Origin: Mesostigma viride
Lineage: Eukaryota; Streptophyta; Mesostigmatophyceae; Mesostigmatales; Mesostigmataceae
DNA: 30,769 nucleotides
NCBI GenBank assembly: GCA_009746045.1
Contig: RPFO01001844.1
Coordinates: 1-30,769, forward strand
Direction: 5' to 3'
Notes under the pieces: model-generated
Databases searched by the model: none
The model's input: the letters and a program-made list of their open reading frames with translations, nothing else
What the model was told of the DNA's origin: nothing
Position numbers and translations under genes: made by a program
Shown here: one piece after another, positions 8,501-18,132 of the stretch
Layout of the letters: the number at the start of each line of letters is the position of its first letter
Numbering within the stretch: position 1 is the first letter of the stretch

Positions 8501-10811
8501 ACGTTTCGTGGTAGTCCCTCATGCCGAGCGCGTCGTACGGTTCGCCCGCTGGGCGGTGCAGCCATCGCTCCATGTCTGTCGGGCCGCGGGATTCCCCCGT
8601 CGCGTTCACCCCTGTGCCTTCGTCCCTCTCCTCGTCCCCGTCATCGTGTCCGCGGTCGTGCTCGTCTTCGGCGTCGTGCTCGATCGCGCCTCGCGTCGAC
8701 CAGTACTCGTCGTCGTCGACGCGCCTCGCCTCGCCCTGCTCCATCGGGACCAGGAACGACAGCCGCAAGACGGACGGCTGTATCGTGACGAGCGGGAACG
8801 TATGCCCTCCCAGGATTCGCCAGCACCCCTGCATGCTGCCGATGCGACGGCTCATCGCGAACAGGAGCCCGTGGTCGCTCGGGTTGATGCCGAGACTCAT
8901 CAGGACCGTGTCGTCGATGCGCCCCGAGGGTAGCAGGTACTCGAGCAGGTACTCGTAGACGCCTATCGACCCGAGCACCTCGGCGCAGACGTGGCCGCCC
9001 CACGCTCTCAATATGACGAGCTGCGTGGGCACGAGCAGGGCGTACTCGGGGCGTCGACGACGGTACACGACTCGCCCGTTCTCGTTCACCGTCGTCTGCG
9101 GCGCAATCGGCATCGGGTACCCCCACACGCACGTCCCCGTCTGGCCCAGGCATCGGTCCGAGTGGTGGTGCACCTGGTAGCGGCGCATCAGTTCGCGCAG
9201 TTCCGGATCGTCGGGCGCCTCGGCCGTTATGAGTCGGTCGATCTCGGCGTATGTGAGCGGCGGCGTCGCCGGGTCGCTCGAGCGCGAGAACACGATGTGT
9301 ACGTGCGGCAGCCCGCCGTGTTGGAACTGGATCACCTCGATCCACGTGTCCGGCTCCTGGTTCCCGCAGAAGACCTGTCGCAATATCGGCCTGACTCGTC
9401 GCAGTCGGGCATTGAAGATTCGGCACACCATGTCGAACCGGTCTGCCGCGGTCATGCCCTCGAGCAGTTCTGCCCTGATCTCCGGCCAGTTCGGGTTCGC
9501 AGTCAGCGTGATGAAGAAGTGCGGCCGTCCGCCGCCGGTGCTACCGCTGCAGACGGCCAACGCGTCGTCCAGATGCGCGCGATACCAGGCTGGGCCGCCG
9601 ACGAACGAATGCGACAAATACGTCTCGCCAGCTGCACCGTGCGTCCTCCGTCTCTCGAAATCGATGTGGGCATCGTCCACCCTGGTAAAGTTCTCGCAGG
9701 CGAAGGCCTGCGACAGCCGTCCCATCTGCGTCTGAAATCCGGCTCGCAAGATGCCCCCGCGAGCCCATCGACTCAGCGTCGTTCCTCGTTCCGGGCTCCA
9801 CGCCTGTTCCTCCAACCCGTCCGGAAAGAGGATCGGGTACTGAGCGAGCTCGTACAGTGGGCTCAACACGCTGACGCGCGTCGGCCTGTCTTCCGCGACG
9901 TGTTGTAGTAGGAATGTCCTGACCTCTTCTTGCCGCTCGCTCCCCGTGGTGACGTCGTACAGTAGTCGAACGACGCCGATCTCGTCGTCGTCGACCCGCT
10001 CGCGCTCTCCAACGACGTGCACGCGAAAAGGGACAGCTTGGCTGACGCGATCGCGTAGCTGCTCGCCCCCTTGCGCTGGTCGATACGTCTGCACGACGCG
10101 ATTCGAACGCGCCAGGTCGCGCCTCAGGTCGCGCAGCGCGTCCGGGTGCCTGCGTATGAGCTGCTCCCACTCGCCACCGCGGGCTTCGCCGCCCAGTGCT
10201 TGGTCTTGGCGTGCCGAGTCTCGGTCCGAGTCGTGCATGATCCAGCGGTGCGGGCCCGAGGTCGGCTCGGACGCAGCTCTGATGATGTGGTACGCCCGAC
10301 CCAATAGCACGACGTTATGTGTCGCACTCCGCGCGTGTTCCCAATGGCTCCAATGCAGCGCCATCGAGGACACCGCGGTCAAGTTGTTCGCGATATTGGA
10401 CACGCGACGCCACGCCTGCGACTCGTCGTCCGACGCTACGCTCGGGAAAAATCGCGACACGACGCGCTCGGCGTCCTGCGACAACCTGACGGCGGGGACC
10501 ACGTGTCTCCCTCGGCCGCAACAGAGACTCTCAGGCTCTTCGTGCATCAGTCGGATGCCGCAGTGCGTGCATGGATTCGGTCGCCAGAGGACCGCGATCT
10601 GGCCATGCCGCAATCTCCACTGCGCTATCGCGTCGCGTGCGACCATCAACTCGGCGTCCCTCCTCCTCAAATATGATGTCACCGTCTCTCCATCCGCCCT
10701 GGCCAATGACGTGACTCGCCGAATGACATCGGCGATCTCGTCCTCCGCCCCCTGTACCCTGCCGTGCCTGCAGTCATCGTTAACACGATCATCAACATGC
10801 AATACAATCAC
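5502..10811 (-). CDS. Helitron Rep-PIF1 helicase with C-terminal RING finger
   Basis: Single open frame of 1769 codons; rolling-circle transposase. Residues about 81-98 form a cysteine finger (CTHC ... CC). Helitron-like N domain/Rep: FFITLTANPNWPE (about 431), HUH as LPHVHIVF (about 501-507), two-tyrosine motif VYEYLLEYLL (Y621, Y625). PIF1-type helicase: Walker A GGPGRGKT (1052-1059), Walker B VILWDEA (about 1140), AGDFRQTPP (about 1180), HGVQSRSLSRVVVDL and HGQLGVAISR (about 1455-1480). From C1568 a RING-like C/H pattern follows (CVIC ... C ... CDHW ... H-x2-C ... CMLC) to about 1625. The first codon is GTG with an in-frame stop just upstream and no early ATG, so the true 5' coding part is probably spliced on; an acceptor GACTGCAG|G at 10768 (exon from 10767) with branch-like CTGAC fits. 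GC-rich, unlike its AT-rich flank. Confidence 0.88.
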   Translation of the reverse strand: MIVLHVDDRVNDDCRHGRVQGAEDEIADVIRRVTSLARADGETVTSYLRRRDAELMVARDAIAQWRLRHGQIAVLWRPNPCTHCGIRLMHEEPESLCCGRGRHVVPAVRLSQDAERVVSRFFPSVASDDESQAWRRVSNIANNLTAVSSMALHWSHWEHARSATHNVVLLGRAYHIIRAASEPTSGPHRWIMHDSDRDSARQDQALGGEARGGEWEQLIRRHPDALRDLRRDLARSNRVVQTYRPAQGGEQLRDRVSQAVPFRVHVVGERERVDDDEIGVVRLLYDVTTGSERQEEVRTFLLQHVAEDRPTRVSVLSPLYELAQYPILFPDGLEEQAWSPERGTTLSRWARGGILRAGFQTQMGRLSQAFACENFTRVDDAHIDFERRRTHGAAGETYLSHSFVGGPAWYRAHLDDALAVCSGSTGGGRPHFFITLTANPNWPEIRAELLEGMTAADRFDMVCRIFNARLRRVRPILRQVFCGNQEPDTWIEVIQFQHGGLPHVHIVFSRSSDPATPPLTYAEIDRLITAEAPDDPELRELMRRYQVHHHSDRCLGQTGTCVWGYPMPIAPQTTVNENGRVVYRRRRPEYALLVPTQLVILRAWGGHVCAEVLGSIGVYEYLLEYLLPSGRIDDTVLMSLGINPSDHGLLFAMSRRIGSMQGCWRILGGHTFPLVTIQPSVLRLSFLVPMEQGEARRVDDDEYWSTRGAIEHDAEDEHDRGHDDGDEERDEGTGVNATGESRGPTDMERWLHRPAGEPYDALGMRDYHETYRIVRRSTSLADVPDGFTEASGFRRYVRRRRERRGGVRGIVSRILSVRPSEVEMWSLLLILRHGNPPFATGRHRQPRTIRELRTVRGLEYATFQEAAVALGFLSLDDEIEVAIREAIDMGATPRNLRVMATIMLEDGALGIARAIEDEQLLHALTSDFTHAAERGRQDRQDELIAWFDIRIRQSGRSFAELGLADWDDRAQRWRERLQSGRHQTMPTVVREAMEERERMRGESRDFLRDHERRLADEQHRILDEIVDALTEHRDADERGEPPPPSRIFFIEGGPGRGKTFLMRMIIARLIVDNRLLPPDRLMTVVASTGIAASQYATATTAHARFHIAVHAGDERLSMEPIRCQFESASGMGEFMRRLDVILWDEAASTNARDMDAVSERAADCRERASERHAFGGVPIVILAGDFRQTPPVTVGVTDPSQRAQTMIHHLPWWRDQVEVRTLITNHRANADPELAALIDTIVDGTHPTDNDGNVLLPAWLPRTSELAVAAQFVFPDNILDGENAHAAQVCAHQYIASVNADATTFNENLQSRIAARATEATRTSIHRTALARHQVIEEQRDHVVRDAEATMAHFRSPTIPDSELALREGEVYSIARNLHGARLARRQTVILDRIGAHVVVVRHVDADGVQGEQITLPTITFPFRLGESAGRGRAGTILIHRHQFPLMYYGGTTMHGVQSRSLSRVVVDLRRRLFDHGQLGVAISRVLGSRDGLLLLVDPSQIEPDGRVRTQNIVFQELLLPRTPVDEPDGPPPTIATAGETVPPAPATSTDATAPNHDTTRPDEETNCVICLTPVDDDDGREVLACGSFMWRDCDHWKNVHLACLRRWATTCRIDDVHCMLCRRHIGVGRRPMRDDHERNRVLPPPAQTHSEVFVAMLQHVANAAHVPMFHTPHNWDRIVTRYRDTFEQAGIDVADILRRRQQPATRAFPYGYVDAGVQEALLEQLPATASLLQQWDESHRPNRIDLRADTIEQERQEFAVRIPDISHL

Positions 10812-10825
10812 GTTTGTGAGTCAGC

Positions 10826-11797
10826 ACATACTAACGAAAAAGAAGACTTGGACTTTAAATTAATGTTTAATGATGTCAAGAAAAAGAAACACATATGTGA
10901 TGATGAGGTCAAGAAAATTTTGCCATAGCTTCCGCAGCTTGATGGAGTAAAAAGAAAATTTTGTCAACAATCTAATGAAACATATAAAAAGAAGAAACAA
11001 TGTGATGATGAGGTCAAAGAAGACTTGGACTTTCAATAAATTAATGTTTATAAATCATGTTGAGAAGAAGAAACATACGCACGATAACATAGTCAAGAAA
11101 ATTTTGCCATAGCTTCCGCTGCTCAACAAAGTAAGAAGAAAATTTTGCATAGCTTCCGTAGCTACCGCAGATGTCATAGTCGATACGAAGCCAACTAAAA
11201 AAGTCTTGTCGCAATAAAATCAAGTCAGCAGAGAAACGGTTCCTCTTGACTTGGACTTTAATTAAAATTAATGTCTATAAATCATGTCGAGAAGAAGAAA
11301 CATACACATGATAACATATTGATCAGAATACACATGATAACATAGTCAAGAAAATTTTGCCATAGCTTCCGCAGCTCGACAAAGTAAGAAGAAAATTTCG
11401 CCATAGCTTCCGTAGCTCGACAAAGTAATAGATGTCCTAGTGGATACGAAGCCAACTAAAAAAGAAGACTTGGACTTGGATGGAAACAATTCTAATACCA
11501 TACTAGGCTTTTGTCATGCCAAAACAATCCATCTTAATGTCAAGAAAAAGAAACACATATGTGATGATGAGGTCAAGAAAATTTCGCCATAGCTTCCGCA
11601 GCTTGATGGAGTAAAAAGAAAATTTTGTCAACAATCTAATGAAACATATAAAAAGAAGAAACAATGTGATGATGAGGTCAAAGAAGACTTGGACTTTCAA
11701 TAAATTAATGTTTATAAATCATGTTGAGAAGAAGAAACATACGCACGATAACATAGTCAAGAAAATTTTGCCATAGCTTCCGCTGCTCAACAAAGTA
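10826..11797. repeat. AT-rich satellite-like array, segment I
   Basis: First block of the AT-rich array. A marker sequence GTCAAGAAAAAGAAACACAT recurs at 10875 and 11539, giving a period of 664 bp. Inside each period a ~41-bp motif (AGAAAATTTTGCCATAGCTT then CCGCAGCTCGACAAAGTA) repeats with variants. Short frames recurring in every period on the - strand (rich in Phe and Leu) are by-products of the repeat. The block starts directly upstream of the helicase exon and ends at the first GC-rich unit. Confidence 0.85.
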
Positions 11798-13180
11798 TCG
11801 GGGTTCTTTGAACGGAGTTTCTTCTATACGTGAATGCGGGAACAAGAGGCCGCTGGATGAGCGGCTTATAGGTCGTAGTGTTTACTCGTAGCTGTTTGGC
11901 TAGAGCTTTTGTGATTAGTAGATGCAATATAGTGCATGGTTGATAAATGAATTAAATAAAATGTGCGTTCCGCGCTTGGGTTGATTAAACCCGGGCGGAA
12001 CGGGGCGTGAGGTGCAGTGCCCCTGAAAAGAACAACCTACGCATTATTTAATACTAGCCGTGCAGATTCGGGATATTCTACCCCCGGTCTGTACGGTTAG
12101 CGTCTTACTAGCATCCACTGAACATAAGGGTTTAATGACGTCAGTTAGCTAGGGATAAGGGAGGTTTTGCGACTAAAAGCCGCTCTGGCTGGTTTTGTCG
12201 GCCTCTTTCTTTGCTCGTTGTCGTTTCGGCGGCAGCCGCAGCTATGGGTGCTGCGGAGCAAAATCCCAAAAGCACTGGTTGCACTGGCCACTTGGCCAGT
12301 GGTGAGACTTCCAGTTGTTAACCGGCCAGGCGTAGTTCCTCGCCCGGTTAACTAAAAGAAAAGAAAATGATTACCTCCGGTCCGCACCTTTTCCCCAGCT
12401 TGGGGTCTTTGGTGGGCCGGATGCCGTGACAGGTGCTCAACTGTCGCTTGGTCGGCCCAGTGCGCGAGCTGGTGCTCCGTACCTGGGGATGCTTGCACCC
12501 CGGGTTGGAGCCGGATGGCTGGCACTGGCGACCCGTGTCTCGGTCCGCGGCCTGCGGCTTTTTCTTCGGAAAATGCTGCTGGCCAGCAAACTTTGCAATT
12601 GCCTTCCGCCGAGGGGGGGGTGGTTGGGGCTGGGGACGGCGATGAGAAAAGCGCCTAAGCTAGAAATTTTTTCCCCACGCATAGAAACCTCGGGGGGAAT
12701 GCGGTCTTGGCTGAACGGACTCTCGTTCAGCCAGGTGCCTGGGGCTGTGGCCTCGGGCATCCGGGCTGGCGGGGCCTGGGCTAGGTCCACGTTTTTTCTC
12801 GAAGCACCCCGGGTCTATGGGGAGACGGCCATAGCGGTACCGACTCGGGGCCCCGAGAGGGGTCATGATAGGCTGGCCGTGCGCAATCGCAGTGCAAATG
12901 CGCTGGGCCTTTTTGGGCCTGGCCATGCATCCACAGCCGCCGGGCACACGCTTCCCGATGTGGGGGGGCTCCCGTTTTGCGGCAGGGCGGTCACTTGTGA
13001 CAACGAGCAAGGTGGAGTGCGGCTTCAAGGGAAAGCCAGGGCGGGGGTGATTGGGCAACGTACTTCATGAAGGGCCTTGAACGGCGTGCCTCCGGGCATG
13101 TCAATTAGTGTCACATGTATGCTTCCACTTATTGTTTTAATGAAGATGCTGGTTTTTGTGGGAGCTACGTGGGACATGAA
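11798..13180. repeat. GC-rich tandem unit, copy 1 (about 1383 bp)
   Basis: Complete unit starting TCGGGGTTCTTTGAACGG. The next copies begin at 13181 and 14563, and a second group at 19427 and 20809. It contains several strong inverted repeats: 11967-12001 (GTTCCGC arms), 12282-12301 (CACTGGCCA / TGGCCAGTG), GTTAACCGG / CCGGTTAAC near 12317-12350, and 12708-12733 (TGGCTGAACG / CGTTCAGCCA). Overlapping frames on both strands change between copies with G-run length, so they are unlikely to be genes, apart from the ubiquitin-like piece at its end. Function is unknown: an amplified captured fragment or a satellite. Confidence 0.85.
13064..13177 (-). pseudogene. Ubiquitin-like N-terminal fragment (exon-like), copy 1
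   Basis: A 38-codon open piece starting at ATG 13177-13175 and running to GAA at 13064, followed at once by GTACGT, a good splice-donor consensus. The peptide contains TSIFIKTISGSIHVTLID and then a stretch ending PFKALHE. IF-x-KT-x-x-G matches the first beta-hairpin of ubiquitin (IFVKTLTG), and the rest is placed like strand 2 and the helix start. Past the donor the frame soon stops, so at most this is a first exon or a captured fragment. It lies at the end of each complete GC-rich unit. The match is short, so homology is likely but not proven. Confidence 0.45.
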
Positions 13181-14562
13181 TCGGGGTTCTTTGAACGGAG
13201 TTTCTTCTATACGTGAATGCGGGAACAAGAGGCCGCTGGATGAGCGGCTTATAGGTCGTAGTGTTTACTCGTAGCTGTTTGGCTAGAGCTTTTGTGATTA
13301 GTAGATGCAATATAGTGCATGGTTGAAAAATGAATTAAATAAAATGTGCGTTCCGCGCTTGGGTTGATTAAACCCGGGCGGAACGGGGCGTGAGGTGCAG
13401 TGCCCCTGAAAAGAACAACCTACGCATTATTTAATACTAGCCGTGCAGATTCGGGATATTCTACCCCCGGTCTGTACGGTTAGCGTCTTACTAGCATCCA
13501 CTGAACATAAGGGTTTAATGACGTCAGTTAGCTAGGGATAAGGGAGGTTTTGCGACTAAAAGCCGCTCTGGCTGGTTTTGTCGGCCTCTTTCTTTGCTCG
13601 TTGTCGTTTCGGCGGCAGCCGCAGCTATGGGTGCTGCGGAGCAAAATCCCAAAAGCACTGGTTGCACTGGCCACTTGGCCAGTGGTGAGACTTCCAGTTG
13701 TTAACCGGCCAGGCGTAGTTCCTCGCCCGGTTAACTAAAAGAAAAGAAAATGATTACCTCCGGTCCGCACCTTTTCCCCAGCTTGGGGTCTTTGGTGGGC
13801 CGGATGCCGTGACAGGTGCTCAACTGTCGCTTGGTCGGCCCAGTGCGCGAGCTGGTGCTCCGTACCTGGGGATGCTTGCACCCCGGGTTGGAGCCGGATG
13901 GCTGGCACTGGCGACCCGTGTCTCGGTCCGCGGCCTGCGGCTTTTTCTTCGGAAAATGCTGCTGGCCAGCAAACTTTGCAATTGCCTTCCGCCGAGGGGG
14001 GGTGGTTGGGGCTGGGGACGGCGATGAGAAAAGCGCCTAAGCTAGAAATTTTTTCCCCACGCATAGAAACCTCGGGGGGGAATGCGGTCTTGGCTGAACG
14101 GACTCTCGTTCAGCCAGGTGCCTGGGGCTGTGGCCTCGGGCATCCGGGCTGGCGGGGCCTGGGCTAGGTCCACGTTTTTTCTCGAAGCACCCCGGGTCTA
14201 TGGGGAGACGGCCATAGCGGTACCGACTCGGGGCCCCGAGAGGGGTCATGATAGGCTGGCCGTGCGCAATCGCAGTGCAAATGCGCTGGGCCTTTTTGGG
14301 CCTGGCCATGCATCCACAGCCGCCGGGCACACGCTTCCCGATGTGGGGGGCTCCCGTTTTGCGGCAGGGCGGTCACTTGTGACAACGAGCAAGGTGGAGT
14401 GCGGCTTCAAGGGAAAGCCAGGGCGGGGGTGATTGGGCAACGTACTTCATGAAGGGCCTTGAACGGCGTGCCTCCGGGCATGTCAATTAGTGTCACATGT
14501 ATGCTTCCACTTATTGTTTTAATGAAGATGCTGGTTTTTGTGGGAGCTACGTGGGACATGAA
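13181..14562. repeat. GC-rich tandem unit, copy 2 (1382 bp)
   Basis: Nearly identical to copy 1. The differences seen are a few substitutions and changes in G-run length, for example the run after GCCGA, which has 7 G here and 8 G in copy 1. Confidence 0.88.
14446..14559 (-). pseudogene. Ubiquitin-like N-terminal fragment, copy 2
   Basis: Same 38-codon piece with the same ATG and GTACGT donor at the end of GC-rich unit copy 2. No changes were noticed relative to copy 1. Confidence 0.45.
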
Positions 14563-14981
14563 TCGGGGTTCTTTGAACGGAGTTTCTTCTATACGTGAAT
14601 GCGGGAACAAGAGGCCGCTGGATGAGCGGCTTATAGGTCGTAGTGTTTACTCGTAGCTGTTTGGCTAGAGCTTTTGTGATTAGTAGATGCAATATAGTGC
14701 ATGGTTGAAAAATGAATTAAATAAAATGTGCGTTCCGCGCTTGGGTTGATTAAACCCGGGCGGAACGGGGCGTGAGGTGCAGTGCCCCTGAAAAGAACAA
14801 CCTACGCATTATTTAATACTAGCCGTGCAGATTCGGGATATTCTACCCCCGGTCTGTACGGTTAGCGTCTTACTAGCATCCACTGAACATAAGGGTTTAA
14901 TGACGTCAGTTAGCTAGGGATAAGGGAGGTTTTGCGACTAAAAGCCGCTCTGGCTGGTTTTGTCGGCCTCTTTCTTTGCTC
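14563..14981. repeat. GC-rich tandem unit, copy 3, truncated
   Basis: The first ~420 bp of the unit. Identity stops at TTTCTTTGCTC, where a short CCCA/CCAC microsatellite begins. Confidence 0.85.
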
Positions 14982-15014
14982 CCCACCCACCCACCCTTGT
15001 CTTGGTTGCCTCTA
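14981..15014. repeat. CCCA microsatellite at the unit break
   Basis: CCCCACCCACCCACCC followed by about 18 bp of unrelated sequence joins the truncated copy 3 to the terminal fragment of another copy. A reverse-complement relative, GGGTGGGTGGGTGGGACAAG, lies at about 18281-18300 in the insert described below. Confidence 0.6.
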
Positions 15015-15142
15015 GGGCAACGTACTTCATGAAGGGCCTTGAACGGCGTGCCTCCGGGCATGTCAATTAGTGTCACATGTATGCTTCCACTTATTGTTTT
15101 AATGAAGATGCTGGTTTTTGTGGGAGCTACGTGGGACATGAA
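15015..15142. repeat. GC-rich tandem unit, terminal fragment
   Basis: Only the last ~125 bp of the unit is present, from GGGCAACGTACTTCATG to GTGGGACATGA. This is almost exactly the ubiquitin-like exon-like piece plus its GTACGT donor. AT-rich array follows directly. Confidence 0.8.
15026..15139 (-). pseudogene. Ubiquitin-like N-terminal fragment, copy 3
   Basis: The same piece survives in the isolated terminal fragment of the GC-rich unit. Upstream of the ATG the sequence changes directly to AT-rich array, and an open frame continues into it, so the fragment's conserved extent coincides with the exon-like piece. Confidence 0.45.
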
Positions 15143-15570
15143 AGAAGAAAATTTTGCATAGCTTCCGTAGCTCGACAAAGTAACAGATGTCATAGTCGAT
15201 ACGAAGCCAACTAAAAAAGTCTTGTCGCAATAAAATCAAGTCAGCAGAGAAACGGTTCCTCTTGACTTGGACTTTAATTAAAATTAATGTCTATAAATCA
15301 TGTCGAGAAGAAGAAACATACACATGATAACATATTGATCAGAATACACATGATAACATAGTCAAGAAAATTTTGCCATAGCTTCCGCAGCTCGACAAAG
15401 TAAGAAGAAAATTTTGCCATAGCTTCCGTAGCTCGACAAAGTAACAGATGTCCTAGTGGATACGAAGCCAACTAAAAAAGAAGACTTGGACTTGGATGGA
15501 AACAATTCTAATACCATACTAGGCTTTTGTCATGCCAAAACAATTCCAATGAATTCAGATAAATTTTCAC

Positions 15571-15876
15571 CTTTGAGATACTCTTCTCCGTCCTTGACGC
15601 TGTCGATTCGCTTCGTCTCGTTGATGTCTGCGAAAACAAAAGTACTCATTAATGCAATATGAAAAGACAAAAAAATTCCACATAACTGCCATGAAAAGCA
15701 TGAAAAGCGTAAGCTCCGCATCACATGCTAAGGATGAAAAGCGTTGTCATACGAAAAAGAAGACTCGGACTTTACAGAAAACATAATCTCACCTCAGAAG
15801 TTCTTCCCCTTCGTCGTTTCTCCTCGTGATCTCCAAGTGGCGCTCGCTGAGAAAGTCTTCGTCTTCTTCGTTTCTC
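15571..15876 (-). pseudogene. Duplicated exon fragments of the putative Helitron 5' region, copy A
   Basis: On the - strand, 15876-15793 matches the 3' part of exon 2 (ending CTGAG|GTGAGA) and 15627-15571 matches exon 3 (57 nt, with TTTTCGCAG acceptor and CAAAG|GTGAA donor), with the intron between them. Exon 2 is cut after GAAACGAAG and continues into array sequence. The intact set is at 22089-21386. Confidence 0.5.
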
Positions 15877-17468
15877 GTGTGTGTCAAGAAAAAGAAACAC
15901 ATATGTGATGATGAGGTCAAGAAAATTTTGCCATAGCTTCCGCAGCTTGATGGAGTAAAAAGAAAATTTTGTCAACAATCTAATGAAACATATAAAAAGA
16001 AGAAACAATGTGGTGATGAGGTCAAAGAAGACTTGGACTTTCAATAAATTAATGTTTATAAATCATGTTGAGAAGAAGAAACATACGCACGATAACATAG
16101 TCAAGAAAATTTTGCCATAGCTTCCGCTGCTCAACAAAGTAAGAAGAAAATTTTGCATAGCTTCCGTAGCTACCGCAGATGTCATAGTCGATACGAAGCC
16201 AACTAAAAAAGTCTTGTCGCAATAAAATCAAGTCAGCAGAGAAACGGTTCCTCTTGACTTGGACTTTAATTAAAATTAATGTCTATAAATCATGTCGAGA
16301 AGAAGAAACATACACATGATAACATATTGATCAGAATACACATGATAACATAGTCAAGAAAATTTTGCCATAGCTTCCGCAGCTCGACAAAGTAAGAAGA
16401 AAATTTTGCCATAGCTTCCGTAGCTCGACAAAGTAATAGATGTCCTAGTGGATACGAAGCCAACTAAAAAAGAAGACTTGGACTTGGATGGAAACAATTC
16501 TAATACCATACTAGGCTTTTGTCATGCCAAAACAATCCATCTTAATGTCAAGAAAAAGAAACACATATGTGATGATGAGGTCAAGAAAATTTCGCCATAG
16601 CTTCCGCAGCTCGACAAAGTAAGAAGAAAATTTCGCCATAGCTTCCGTAGCTCGACAAAGTAATAGATGTCCTAGTGGATACGAAGCCAACTAAAAAAGA
16701 AGACTTGGACTTGGATGGAAACAATTCTAATACCATACTAGGCTTTTGTCATGCCAAAACAATCCATCTTAATGTCAAGAAAAAGAAACACATATGTGAT
16801 GATGAGGTCAAGAAAATTTCGCCATAGCTTCCGCAGCTTGATGGAGTAAAAAGAAAATTTTGTCAACAATCTAATGAAACATATAAAAAGAAGAAACAAT
16901 GTGATGATGAGGTCAAAGAAGACTTGGACTTTCAATAAATTAATGTTTATAAATCATGTTGAGAAGAAGAAACATACGCACGATAACATAGTCAAGAAAA
17001 TTTTGCCATAGCTTCCGCTGCTCAACAAAGTAAGAAGAAAATTTTGCATAGCTTCCGTAGCTCGACAAAGTAACAGATGTCATAGTCGATACGAAGCCAA
17101 CTAAAAAAGTCTTGTCGCAATAAAATCAAGTCAGCAGAGAAACGGTTCCTCTTGACTTGGACTTTAATTAAAATTGATGTCTATAAATCATGTCGAGAAG
17201 AAGAAACATACACATGATAACATATTGATCAGAATACACATGATAACATAGTCAAGAAAATTTTGCCATAGCTTCCGCAGCTCGACAAAGTAAGAAGAAA
17301 ATTTTGCCATAGCTTCCGTAGCTCGACAAAGTAACAGATGTCCTAGTGGATACGAAGCCAACTAAAAAAGAAGACTTGGACTTGGATGGAAACAATTCTA
17401 ATACCATACTAGGCTTTTGTCATGCCAAAACAATCCATCTTAACCAATGAATTCAGATAAATTTTCAC

Positions 17469-17774
17469 CTTTGAGATACTCTTCTCCGTCCTTGACGCTG
17501 TCGATTCGCTTCGTCTCGTTGATGTCTGCGAAAACAAAAGTACTCATTAATGCAATATGAAAAGACAAAAAAATTCCACATAACTGCCATGAAAAGCATG
17601 AAAAGCGTAAGCTCCGCATCACATGCTAAGGATGAAAAGCGTTGTCATACGAAAAAGAAGACTCGGACTTTACAGAAAACATAATCTCACCTCAGAAGTT
17701 CTTCCCCTTCGTCGTTTCTCCTCGTGATCTCCAAGTGGCGCTCGCTGAGAAAGTCTTCGTCTTCTTCGTTTCTC
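17469..17774 (-). pseudogene. Duplicated exon fragments of the putative Helitron 5' region, copy B
   Basis: 17774-17691 matches the 3' part of exon 2 and 17525-17469 exon 3. The exon 2 break is at the same place as in copy A, so the two were amplified together after truncation. Confidence 0.5.
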
Positions 17775-18132
17775 GTGTGTGTCAAGAAAAAGAAACACAT
17801 ATGTGATGATGAGGTCAAGAAAATTTTGCCATAGCTTCCGCAGCTTGATGGAGTAAAAAGAAAATTTTGTCAACAATCTAATGAAACATATAAAAAGAAG
17901 AAACAATGTGATGATGAGGTCAAAGAAGACTTGGACTTTCAATAAATTAATGTTTATAAATCATGTTGAGAAGAAGAAACATACGCACGATAACATAGTC
18001 AAGAAAATTTTGCCATAGTAGCTTCCGCTGCTCAACAAAGTAAGAAGAAAATTTTGCATAGCTTCCGTAGCTACCGCAGATGTCATAGTCGATACGAAGC
18101 CAACTAAAAAAGTCTTGTCGCAATAAAATCAA

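Larger units (their letters stand above)
15143..18132. repeat. AT-rich satellite-like array, segment II
   Basis: Continues the array. The marker GTCAAGAAAAAGAAACACAT is at 15893, 16547, 16774 and 17781 (spacings 654, 227 and 1007), so full, shortened and enlarged periods alternate. The 227-bp period is a short internal duplication. Two periods carry copies of exon 3 and a piece of exon 2 of the putative Helitron 5' gene part (listed separately). Confidence 0.85.

Noticed and set aside
5584-10863. Long ORFs on the + strand and other - frames across the helicase gene (up to 305 codons)
   Set aside because: Shadow frames of a GC-rich 5.3-kb coding exon; all the recognisable motifs are in the single long - strand frame.
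11798-14981. Ribosomal DNA spacer
   Set aside because: Tandem GC-rich units with stems suggested it, but no rRNA gene sequence is seen in or near the units.
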